From: Brachycybe producta | Taxonomy: Eukaryota > Arthropoda > Diplopoda > Playtdesmida > Andrognathidae | Direction of reading: 5' to 3' | NCBI GenBank assembly: GCA_036925085.1 | Contig: JAUPFP010000023.1 | Coordinates: forward strand, 2,121,778-2,185,777 | Length of the DNA: 64,000 nucleotides | Part shown: piece by piece, positions 49,801-59,130 of the stretch | Layout: each line of letters starts with the position of its first letter | How positions within the stretch are numbered: the first letter of the stretch is position 1 | Notes under the pieces: model-generated | Database searches by the model: none | What the model saw: only the letters and a program-made list of their open reading frames with translations | What the model was told of the DNA's origin: nothing | Program-made: the position numbers and the translations under genes

Positions 49801-52800
49801 AACTGATAGTGGTTCAAGTTATGGAGGGCCGCGTTACGAAGACAGAGATTACGAAGCAGCGCGCTATAGCGAAAGCAGATACGATCCACGTTACCCACGA
49901 TCGCATTCCGATGAAGAAACAACTGAAACAAATATCGAAACTGAAGAAAAAGATACTACTCAGGAAAGTAACGACGACAATGAGAACCTGGAATTATCAA
50001 CAGCTTCTACAGTTGAAGGTGAAGAATTTGAAAAACCTGAAGACGATCGCGAAGAACGGTCTTATGGCGAGTACAATGCTGGTGGATATGGTGAATCGTA
50101 TGAGCCACCACCACCTGCATACGCTTCTGCAGCATCTGCATCAAAGGCCTCCTACGACAGTAGTTCCAAAAGTGCTGCCGATCACGACGCAGCAAAATCA
50201 AGTGACTACGGTGCTGAAGATAGGTACTACGACAAAGAAGCTGCTAAATACGACACCAGCAAAGATTCATACGCAGCTGCCGCTTCAGCAAAGAAACACT
50301 CGGAAGGGGATTACTATGGTAAAGATGCATCCTACGGAGAGAAACGATATGGAGCTCATAAAAAATACCACGAATCACGATACGGAGCAAACAAAGGCTA
50401 CGAAGATTCTGTGTACAGTTCTGATAGGTACAGCACTGAAAATGCAAAAGCAGATCGTAAAGAATACGACGCAGCAGCAGATCGCAAAAAGGATTCTTAT
50501 GATGCAAGCTCATATGGTGCGAGAGAAAAAGCTGATGCTTCTGACAGAAAAACAGACTCGTCGTACTACAGCAAGGAACATGATGACGCTTCCAAAGCCA
50601 GCCAAACAGACAGTTACAGCAAAACAGCAGCTGCTAAAGAACAATCTGTTCCAACATATACAGCTCCGGCACCGGCTTACCCAGCACCAGCTGCATCTTA
50701 TGATACAGGATATGGAGGTCCGAGCTATGAAGGAGGCGGATATGGAGGTCCAACTTACGATGACACAGCATATGGCGGAAGTGGATACGATCAACGTTAT
50801 CCGCGATCACAATCTGTTGAAACCGAAACAGATTATACAAGAAATGACGACGAAACCACGCCTATAGAAGAAGCTGATTCAACTACACATGAGAAAGTAA
50901 CTGACATAACAGAAGATGGCGGGGAAAGCCTTGATGGCACAGACAACACAGAAACGTCAACAGTTAATAGTGACGAATTAGAAAAACCATCAGACGACCG
51001 CGAAGAGCGGTCTTATGGAGAATACAATCCAGGTGGATACGGTGGATCGTACGAGCCACCACCACCAGCATATGCTTCTGCATCATCTGCATCAAAGGCC
51101 TCCTACGACAGTAGCTCCAAAAGTGCGGCAGACCACGATGCTGCTAAATCCAGTGCTTATGGTGCTGAAGATAGATACTACGATAAAGAAGCTGCCAAAT
51201 ACGACACCAGAAAAGATTCCTACTCAGCTGCCGATTATGGAAAGAAACACTCTGAAGGCGATTACTATGGAAAGGATGCATCTTACGGAGAGAAACGATA
51301 TGGAGCGCATAAAAAATATCACGAATCTCGATACGGAGCAAACAAAGGCTACGAAGATTCTGTGTACAGTTCCGATAGATACAGCACTGAAAATGCAAAA
51401 GCAGATCGTAAAGAATATGATGTAGCTGCAGATCGTAAAAAGGCCTCTTACGACGCAAGTTCATATGGCGCAAGAGAAAGAACCGATGCTTCTGACAGAA
51501 AAACAGACTCGTCGTACTACAGCAAGGAACATGATGACGCTTCCAAAGCCAGCCAAGCAGACAGTTACAGCAAAACAGCAGCTGCTAAAGAACAATCTGT
51601 TCCAACATATACAGCTCCGGCACCGGCTTACCCAGCACCAGCTGCATCTTATGATACAGGATATGGAGGTCCGAGCTATGAAAGAGGCGGATATGGAGGT
51701 CCAACTTACGATGACACAGCATATGGCGGTCCCAGTTATGGCGGAAATGGATACGATCAACGTTATCCACGATCACAATCTGTTGAAACCGAAACAGATT
51801 ATACAAGAAATGACGACGAAACCACGCCTATAGAAGAAGCTGATTCAACTACACCTGAGAAAGTAACTGACATCACAGAAGATGGCGGGGAAAGCCTCGA
51901 TGGCATAGACAACACAGAAACGTCAACAGTTAATAGTGACGAATTAGAAAAACCAGAAGCCGACCGTGAAGAGCGGTCTTATGGAGGTTACAATCCAGGT
52001 GGATACGGTGGATCGTACGAGCCACCACCACCAGCATATGCTTCTGCATCATCTGCATCAAAGGCCTCCTACGACAGTAGCTCCAAAAGTGCGGCAGACC
52101 ACGATGCTGCTAAATCCAGCGCTTATGGTGCTGAAGATAGATACTACGATAAAGAAGCTGCCAAATACGACACCAGAAAAGATTCCTACTCAGCTGCGGA
52201 TTATGGAAAGAAACACTCTGAAGGCGATTACTACGGAAAGGATGCATCTTACGGAGAGAAACGATATGGAGCGCATAAAAAATATCACGAATCTCGATAC
52301 GGAGCAAACAAAGGCTACGAAGATTCTGTGTACAGTTCCGATAGATACAGCACTGAAAATGCAAAAGCAGATCGTAAAGAATATGATGCAGCTGCAGATC
52401 GTAAAAAGGTCTCTTACGACGCAAGTTCATATGGCGCAAGAGAAAGAACCGATGCTTCTGACAGAAAAACGGACTCGTCGTACTACAGCAAGGAACATGA
52501 TGACGCTTCCAAAGGCAGTCAGGCAGGCAGTTACACGAAGACTGCAGCCGCTGAGGAACAATCTGTTCCAACATACACAGCTCCAGCACCGGCACCAGAA
52601 CCGACTTACAGAGCTCCGGCACCGACATATGCAAGACCTGCACCATCTTACGATACCGGCTATGAAGGAGAATCTGGATATGGTGGTTCTCCTTATGGAG
52701 GACCATCTTATGATAATAGAGGATACGGAAGTTCGAGCTATGGCGATGTCGGATATGATCCTCGTTATCCACGATCTCATTCGGAAAATGAGGATGCGGC

Positions 52801-53758
52801 AACCGATTCGACACCAATGCCATCACACGATAACATGCAGGAGGAAAGTTCTACTGATGAATCGCCTTCTGAAACGAATCAAGATGAAGACGTCATGTCT
52901 GAAGTTACTACAACTGAAGAAGTCTCTCATTACGATGATGATTCCGATCAATCAGATATCACCGATGAATCTACTGTTGCTCCACGCAATGTAGATGACG
53001 ATAAAAACAGTCACGAATCCAGTAATTTGGATAACGAAAACGAAGAACGCAAAGAGAGATCTTACGGTGGTTACGGCGGATCATACGTACAACCACAACC
53101 ACCAGCCTACGAATCTGCCGACTACGTTTCCAAATCAGCATACGACAGTGCTTACAAAGGTGACGCTGATCATGATGCTGCAAAATCTAGCGCTTACAGT
53201 GCAGAAACCCAATATCGTGACAAGGAAGCTGCCAAATATGCTGCAGCGACTGATTCCTACAAAGCAGCAGATTACGGCAAGAAACATACCGAAGCAGATT
53301 ACTACGGAAAGGACGCTGCGTACGGAGACAAGCGTTATGGTGCAAGACGCAAGTACTACGAGTCGTCGTACGGTGCGAGAAAAGCTTACGAAGATTCCGT
53401 CTACAGTGCTAACAAGAAAGATGACCGTCACGCCAGAGGAGACCACAAAGAATACGATGCAGCTGCCGATCGTAAGAAAGACTCGTACGATTCGAGTTCG
53501 TACGCTTCGAGGTTAAAAGTCGATGATTCAGCCAGAAGAGCAGATTCATCGTCTTCAAGTAGAGAACACGATGACGCTTACAGAGCTAGCTACAAAGATA
53601 GTTCTAGAAAAACGGCTGCAGCTTCAGAAAAGTCCGTCCCAACTTATACATCACCTCCACCAACCTATGCGCCACCACCTGTTTACAGGAGCGGACCACG
53701 TTATCGTGCTCCTACTAGACCGGCTCCTGGTTATGGTTCGCGACCATACAATGGCTGA
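40842..53758 (+). CDS. Peroxidase C: secreted haem peroxidase fused to a ~2170-residue Tyr-rich repeat tail
   Basis: Predicted 3059 aa, tandem paralogue of B. Exons 40842-41148, 41218-41457, 41521-41647, 41826-42226, 42687-42857, 42944-43126, 43197-43304, 43915-44211, 44612-44748, 44818-44985, 45688-45890, 46756-46925, 47025-47130 and 47197-53758 sum to 9180 nt in frame. Start is the first Met; a second Met six codons on (40860) begins the signal peptide proper ([18 protein letters not shown]). A CLIP-like six-Cys domain ends TVCCENG. Before the catalytic domain there are Tyr/Gly-rich inserts (for example [14 protein letters not shown]). Distal His ~407 is in [11 protein letters not shown] and distal Arg ~549 in GDIRANMH, where the haem-linking Glu is Met. 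[14 protein letters not shown], proximal His ~653 (FRMGHS) and [11 protein letters not shown] are present. Exon 8 fuses what are two exons in A and B, so one intron was lost. The tail has a 15-residue array, then five conserved modules with acidic spacers. Probably a cross-linking enzyme carrying its own substrate (inference). Confidence 0.92.
41691..41780. mobile_element. Short Tc1/mariner-type MITE in intron 3 of peroxidase C
   Basis: 90 bp, TACAGTGGAAACCGCTTAAC to GTGTTAAATGGTCTCCACTG then TTA. Best-preserved ends of the family at 14012, 17432 and 28205. Confidence 0.8.
42240..42640. repeat. Tandem-like ATGCATAAAT / GCATAAATT repeats in intron 4 of peroxidase C
   Basis: Repeated phrases such as TTTGCATAA, AAAATGCATAAATTACATAA and GAAAATTTGTATAAATTTGC occur at least three times. 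Class unknown. Confidence 0.5.
43426..43870. repeat. GC-richer repeat block of the GGTCGA family, intron 7 of peroxidase C
   Basis: Contains ACAAGCGACTTTTTAGTGGT and CGAGTTCTACTGCAAAATG, with several partial inverted copies (GACTCGTGG, GTCGATGGACGG, AGTCGACTTGAG). Related to 18631-18777. Confidence 0.5.
44242..44545. repeat. Foldback element in intron 8 of peroxidase C
   Basis: Family core: TAAAAACTAGAATGGCAGCT, TTTCAAAATAAGCTTTTTAT, TCTTCTAGTTTCTAAAATAC. Arms pair around 44390. Confidence 0.65.
45004..45605. repeat. Two adjacent foldback elements in intron 10 of peroxidase C
   Basis: First about 45004-45290 (AAGGTGCCGGTGGTTTTATT to AAAGCGGTTTCAAAGTGTAA), second about 45290-45605. Both carry TTTTAGAAA and TAGCTCAGTCACTTAA-type cores. 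Confidence 0.6.
45961..46735. mobile_element. Foldback element interrupted by a younger 392-bp insertion with 11-bp target duplication
   Basis: In intron 11 of peroxidase C. The host element starts GGTGGTTTTAAAGTGTAAAC and resumes at TTTTAGAAACTAGAACGGTA; each arm is about 150-200 bp. The inserted sequence (46056-46447) begins just before CTAGTGGGGTAACCCGTCAT and is flanked by GTTTTAGAAAC at 46045-46055 and 46448-46458. It contains an inverted repeat with CTCCGCCCTTTTATGA related to the ACAGGC MITEs. A second copy of the insert is at 58473-59130. This family also explains 9402, 15711, 21989, 28331, 29200, 44242, 45004 and 54008. Confidence 0.75.
48003..48902 (+). repeat. 15-residue tandem array (45-bp unit, 20 copies) in the peroxidase C tail
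   Basis: Units are [15 protein letters not shown] and [15 protein letters not shown] in a partly alternating order, with higher-order groups of three to five units repeated almost identically at DNA level. Unlike the array of B it is rich in Lys and Glu and has few Pro. The AYDSGY core is shared with B. Confidence 0.95.
49160..53758 (+). repeat. Five conserved modules and four acidic spacers in the peroxidase C tail
   Basis: Modules at about 49160-49700, 50110-50660, 51070-51620, 52030-52580 and 53110-53660, homologous to those of B ([40 protein letters not shown]). Spacers are 49901-50059, 50807-51010, 51773-51976 and 52775-53059 (53, 68, 68 and 95 aa). Each begins after RYPR and ends at REER or RKER. 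Modules 2, 3 and 4 repeat with a period of about 950-970 bp and are nearly identical, so they were duplicated or homogenised recently. The protein ends GSRPYNG. Confidence 0.92.
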
Positions 53759-53937
53759 ATTAAAAATATAAAGTTCTTTCTTTGATCAATTTTTAGTCCA
53801 ATTGTACACAGTTGATGTAATTACGCGAATTATAAACAGATCTACGTGAATTGAGTTATAAATTAATCTATAAGAACAAATTATTATAGAACAACATTGA
53901 AAATTATTTAAGTTTCACTTCGTGTAAATTTCAGTTC

Positions 53938-53943
53938 AATAAA
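53938..53943 (+). terminator. Polyadenylation signal of peroxidase C
   Basis: AATAAA 180 nt after the stop codon. Confidence 0.7.
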
Positions 53944-54007
53944 GATATGTATAAAAAAAACAGAAATGAAATTTTACATTAGATTATTTTCATTAATGTT
54001 AATGTTT

Positions 54008-54340
54008 AAGATGGTTTATGAATAGCTGATTTTCGAATTCTGATTATTCTGTCGTTCAGAAGAGCAAAATTAAACGAAACTAGAAAGTGTTTTCGAAACT
54101 AGGTTAATTAGGCCTTCTAGAAGTTTAACTTCGTAATCACTTCATATCTTTCAAAATAAACTTTTTTGTCTGCTTAAAGTTGGGTGAATTTTGAAACTAA
54201 CGTAAATAACGTATTTTTAAATAAATCAACATAAAAATACCTGTAAGTTATTGAGCTACCTTTCTAGTTTATAACACACGTTTACAGTTTTGCTCTTCTG
54301 AAAAACAGAATAAATCATGGTTATAAAATTAGCTGTTCAT
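54008..54340. repeat. Foldback element, 'TAGAAACTAGAA' family
   Basis: Starts TTAAGATGGTTTATGAATAG and ends AAATTAGCTGTTCATA. Core arms pair around 54180. Confidence 0.7.
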
Positions 54341-54344
54341 ACTA

Positions 54345-55190
54345 GAAAGGGTTTTAGAAACTAGAAGGGTACGTAGCTCAATCACTTCAGGGTGGTATTT
54401 TCATGTTGATATCTTTCAAAATAAACTTTTTATAGTCGAAAATAAAAAACAAAACATCGTCTGCTTAAAGTTGTGTAATTTTAAAACGCACATAAAAAGC
54501 TTATTTTGAAAGATATCAACAATAAAATTTCCCATCTAGTTTCTAAAACAAATCAAATGGCTCTTCATTTTTCGCTCTACGGAGCCCTGTAAAAGACATA
54601 CAAGATTTTTTTTTAAATCTCGACATGTCGACTTTAATCTCGACATTTCGACTTTAATTTCGAAATTTTGACTTTTTCCAGAATCTCCACATGTCGATTT
54701 TAATCTCGACATGTCGACTTTTAATCTCCTTTACATGGTGTGCGCACCATACTCTTAATTAGTCTAATAAATTATTGCAAGCGACCTCTTGTAGCAGCCA
54801 TAATTTAATTATTAGAGTATGCTGCGCACAACATGGCACAATTAACATGCCGAATAAGAGATTAAAAGTCGACATGTCGAGATTAAAGTCGAAATATCCG
54901 GATTAAAGTCGACATATCGAGATTTAAAAAAAAATGACGCTTGTCCTTTACAGTGCCCCGTATTCACCTGAAAGACAGAAGAAGAAGAAGAAGAATAGCA
55001 TTTATTGCTCTTTGGTCACCAACGTGACTAGCCGACAAGCGACTCAGAATACATATCAATACAATAATGTACATACAGTGAAAACAATTAATCATAAAAG
55101 TGAAAACAAACCAAATAACATAAGATTGAATTAGAAAAGTTTCTATTGTAATCAGCGTGCGAGAGGCGTGTACACTTTTATAAATCATCT
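54345..55190. mobile_element. Foldback element carrying two nested insertions
   Basis: Host core TTTTAGAAACTAGAAGGGTA at the left and GAGGCGTGTACACTTTTATA then AATCATCTTAA at the right. The first insertion is the palindromic MITE at 54578-54962, at TA. The second, about 54979-55150, is a block starting (GAA)n ATAGCATTTATTGCTCTTTG that looks like a retroelement 3' end. Confidence 0.6.
54578..54962. mobile_element. Palindromic MITE with TACGGAGCCCTGTAAAAGACA ends and CTCGACATGTCGA repeats
   Basis: Left end TACGGAGCCCTGTAAAAGAC, right complement GTCCTTTACAGTGCCCCGTA. The arms consist of repeated TCTCGACATGTCGACTTTAA blocks, and a perfect inner hairpin (TGGTGTGCGCACCA) sits near 54740. TA target. 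Confidence 0.8.
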
Positions 55191-55850
55191 TAACATTTAA
55201 CGTTAAACTATTACCTGCACGATAATGTTTCCGCATCTTTTTTTTTTTAACAAAAAACAAAAATCGTAATAGTATTGCGCTACAAACATCAATAGCTATG
55301 AGATTATGAATACGGACGTCATTCTTCCAACAGATAAACAACAGCAACATTTCTCTTTACTGAATGACTCCAGATGGCGCCACATTCGTTACATTAGTAA
55401 TTATTTTCCCTCCTTTTTCTCCAGTTAGTCTCTTATTCGACGATATTTTTCGCGCGTTATGAAGAAAGTTTTCAACTTTTATTTAAAAACCTCATGTACT
55501 TGTTTACTGTTGGATCTTTTTCGATGAAATTTTGTATATTTATAGAAAAAAATGTTTTCTCTATCGAAGTGATTTATATAATGTTTCTATGAACTGAAAT
55601 AAGTGACGACATTGACTTTTCTGTGAATGACATTGGTAAGTTTACGCCTTCCATAGATATTTTTTGTTTCAAGATCGTGAAATTTGCTGAATCTCTCTGG
55701 GTTGTATGCGGTGCGAGACCATCGATTTTTCGGTCACTTTTACCTTTTAACTGTTGTATTATCGGGGTCTTGATCGAAACTTTTCACAATTTAGTCTTAT
55801 ATGACATTTTGATGCCAAGGAGCAGACGCGCATCGCCTATCTTTAACATT

Positions 55851-55881
<31 letters not shown>

Positions 55882-55890
55882 GCTGTTTCA

Positions 55891-56120
55891 TACGGAGCCC
55901 CTGTTAGGACATGCTGTGAAACAATTTCAGTCCGTTATGTCAAGTTATTATCTCGTTGTAGCTCGTTAAAGCGAGATAATAACTTGATATAACGATATGT
56001 TATCTCGATATAACGAGATATTATCTCTTTATATCGAGTTATTATCTCGTTATAACGAGATAACAACTCGACATAACGGACTGAAATTGTTTCACAGTAT
56101 GTCCAAAAAGGGGCTCCGTA
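55891..56120. mobile_element. Palindromic MITE with TACGGAGCCCC ends and TATCTCGTTATAACGAG repeats
   Basis: Left TACGGAGCCCCTGTTAGGAC; the right end complements it (GTCCAAAAAGGGGCTCCGTA). The arms pair through CTGTGAAACAATTTCAGTCC and then a run of short TATCTCG / CGAGATA repeats. Shares its terminal bases and TA target with 54578-54962 but has a different body. Confidence 0.85.
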
Positions 56121-56484
56121 GTTTCGTCGTATATAAAAAAAATTAAAATAATTTGAGAACGTATTGGAATACAACAAAATGTCATCACATAAAAACAAAC
56201 TACACATTTTAGCGATGAACAACACGTTATTTTCATGTTTCTGAGCTAAATATGTTAGTTATCTATTTGTTTAGTTTCGTAAAAGTCTGGTATTGTCCTC
56301 GTTTTGTTTGCGATTGCGCATGCGTCATTCTCATTATTGTCTGGTTCAAGCGGTCATGAAAATTTATTTTTAAAGTTATCGTCATGAAACTTATGTTAAC
56401 AATTATTATCTACTGTTTTTGTTTCTAAAACATTTTGCATCTGAAAAAAGTTATGGTAAAACAAGGGATTCAAGGAACCCTATA

Positions 56485-57760
56485 GACCTCCATTGCTTTA
56501 ATATATGCTTTCATATATCAAATAACCAACTTTTTTTCATTGTGCGCATGTGTACGCACATGTACACACTTGTGCGCATGTGTACGCACATGTACACACT
56601 TGTGTGCATGTGTACGCACATGTACACACTTGTGCGCATGTGTATGCACATGTACACACTTGTGCGCATGTGTACGCACATGTACACACTTGTGCGCATG
56701 TGTACGCACATGTACACACTTGTGCGCATGTGTACGCACATGTACACACTTGTGCGCATGTGTACGCACATGTACACACTTGTGCGCATGTGTACGCACA
56801 TGTACACACTTGTGCGCATGTGTACGCACATGTACACACTTGTGCGCATGTGTACGCACATGTACACACTTGTGCGCATGTGTACGCACATGTACACACT
56901 TGTGCGCATGTGTACGCACATGTACACACTTGTGTGCATGTGTACGCACATGTACACACTTGTGCGCATGTGTACGCACATGTACACACTTGTGCGCATG
57001 TGTACGCACATGTACACACTTGTGCGCATGTGTACGCACATGTACACACTTGTGCGCATGTGTACGCACATGTACACACGTGTGCGCATGTGTATATAGA
57101 TAATCACACATGTATGTACTCATGTACATGACATAGTTACATGTGATGCGCATGCGTCATTCATTTGTAATAATATGGGTTTAAAATGAAAATACGTCAC
57201 ATGTATTCTAATATACAAAAATAATAACAGAACATAAAAAGGAACACCCCTCCTAAATAATAGAAAAGTCCCCCCTTTCGAATGCTACAACTGGAAAGAG
57301 GAAGAATCTCGATTTTTTGAAAAAAAAATTACGTTTTTAAAAAATCGAAATTTTATATATCGAATCGCTCTAAAATTCCAATTTTTTTCCAGTTTCATCG
57401 TCAGAATGTTTACATCATTTTAAGTCTGATGACATTTTATTGTAGGTGGCCCCGTTTTCGAGTTGTTCGACCCACTAAAAATTATGACCAAAAACTCAAA
57501 ATTTGTTTCTAAAAAATTCATAAAAAAATAACCCCTGGGTAAAATTTTCTACTTTTTTGTCAGGAGCTTCATATTGACCCACGGAATCAAATAAAAAATA
57601 CTGCATGTCTTTATCTCATTCCGTTCTTGAGTTGTTCGAGGAACTAAATCGGGTTCCGGACACACACACACACACACACGCAGACACACAGACATCCTTT
57701 TTTTCCCCTTTTCTTGCATGATCCTATATACCTCCATTGCTCTTTAGAGCAATGGAGGTC
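56485..57760. other. Candidate 1.3-kb element bounded by GACCTCCATTGC inverted ends
   Basis: GACCTCCATTGC at 56485 and its complement GCAATGGAGGTC at 57749-57760. Just inside the right end is a perfect 30-bp palindrome, 57730-57759. It contains the minisatellite and a (CA)n run at 57660-57690. Class unknown; a 3' hairpin invites a Helitron reading but the other hallmarks are not seen. Confidence 0.4.
56541..57093. repeat. 30-bp minisatellite, ~18 copies
   Basis: The unit is TGTGCGCATGTGTACGCACA followed by TGTACACACT, with a few C-to-T changes (56601, 56641, 56931). The unit is almost strictly alternating pyrimidine-purine and its first 20 bases are nearly self-complementary. It is open in all six frames because the unit is a multiple of three without stops, so it should not be read as coding. 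Confidence 0.97.
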
Positions 57761-58216
57761 AAAAATGTAAATTTTCTATGAACGTTAATATACCAGCCAC
57801 TTAGTGGTGGTTCTATAAGCAGTGCGCTAGCCTGTATAGAATATAGATATACATTAATATAGGAGCGCTATTCAGCGGTGTGACGTCATGTGTATGTATT
57901 TCTATGGACGTGACGCCACTCCGCTGAAACTGCTGGATCACAGCCTTCCTCATAGGAGATATCCTATGGAGGAGGCTACGGCTGGATCGATGAGGACCAG
58001 AATGTGTATATTGTATACGCATGTATATTACTCTATAGTAGTTTTGATTATAGTTTCTGCTTGAGAGCGTTTTTATGAGGATTTGAGGAATCAATAGGGA
58101 TCGTTTGATTTCAATTACTTTTGTTGTTTAGGAACATAGAATTTTGAGAAGTAAATTTTTCTAACTGATGGAATGTTTTCATTGCCATTCCTGTTAATTG
58201 GTATTGTAGACGTAAT
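57761..58216. other. Intergenic, nothing recognised
   Basis: No supported feature; short inverted fragments such as CAGCCACTTAGTGGTGG only. Confidence 0.4.
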
Positions 58217-58288
58217 TCCTCGATAGTATAGTGGTTAGTATCCCCGCCTGTCACGCGGGAGACCGGGGTTCGATTCCCCGTCGGGGAG
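58217..58288 (+). tRNA. tRNA-Asp (anticodon GTC)
   Basis: 72-nt intronless tRNA. Acceptor TCCTCGA pairs with TCGGGGA plus discriminator G. A-box TAGTATAGTGG, anticodon loop CTGTCAC giving GTC, anticodon stem CCCGC/GCGGG, B-box GGTTCGATTCC. A long T-run terminator starts at 58292. Confidence 0.97.
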
Positions 58289-58472
58289 AAAAGTTTTTTT
58301 TTTTCTTTTTATAAAAAAAAAACGCTTAAAATGAAATGAGTTTTTTTTTTAGAATTTTAAATTAAGATGAATAAATTATAAAAATTTTAAATAATTTTAT
58401 TTTTATAAAAAAAACACTGAAAATTTATTGAGATTTTTTTTGTAGAATTTTAGAATAAGATGAATAAACTAG

Positions 58473-59130
58473 TGTGTAACCCGTCATAAATGACGGGAGC
58501 AAAATTCACAGGCAAATATGCCCAGCATTAGAATTTCTTTTCCTCCACTCTTTCATGAACGTCATCAATTTCTAATTGGTTTGTTACTTGGTCTGACCAA
58601 GTAACAAACCAATTAGAAATTGATGACGTTCATGAAAGGGCTGAGCAAAAGAAATTCTAATGCTGGGCACAATTGCAGGGGCGGATTTACCAATAGGCAG
58701 AGTAGGCAGCTGCCTAGGGCGGCAAATTTTTTGGGGCGGCAAATTGTAAAATTTTTTTTTGGAAATTCGTTTTGGATACAAAAAAAAAGTATTGTAAAAC
58801 AATAAACTGCCTAATATAACTTGGTTGGCAAGAGTAATTGATGTAACAAGAGCCAGAATGACCACTTCTGACAAAACAGTTGACATTACCATTGTTAAAA
58901 GCATACAAAAGTAACTTTATTACTTTAAGAAAGTATAGGCCATGTGTTTTCAGTTGCTGCCTAGGGGCGGCAAAATGGTAAATCCGCCACTGCACAATTG
59001 CCTGTGATAAACTAGTTTAATTTTGCTACTATTATTTCCTCCCCTTTTTTATATTTGAAAGAGAAAATGAGTTTTTAATTTTCTCTGGCGTGCGCATGCG
59101 CGTCGTTTGTTCCTTTTTTTACTCCTTTCA
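58473..59130. mobile_element. Second copy of the GGGTAACCCGTCATAAATGACGGG element, split by a hAT insertion
   Basis: Matches 46056-46370 on both sides of the hAT insert, from GTAACCCGTCATAAATGACG through CTTTCATTTCAAT. It includes the ACAGGC inverted repeat (58508 to 59005) and AGAGAAAATGAGTTTTTAAT. Confidence 0.75.
58676..58992. mobile_element. Non-autonomous hAT element, perfect 8-bp target duplication
   Basis: Ends CAGGGGCGGATTTACCA and TGGTAAATCCGCCACTG. CACAATTG flanks it at 58668-58675 and 58993-59000. The preserved duplication and its position inside another element show that it is the younger insertion. Confidence 0.92.

Noticed and set aside
56419..57153. Long Cys/His/Thr-rich reading frames across the minisatellite
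   Set aside because: All six frames are open only because a 30-bp unit without stops is repeated. No start context, splice sites or family similarity.
58461..59015. ATAAACTAG on both sides as a 9-bp target duplication of the GGGTAACCC element
   Set aside because: Sequence to the right of the second ATAAACTAG is also shared with the copy at 46056-46370, so it lies inside the element and the match is probably coincidence.
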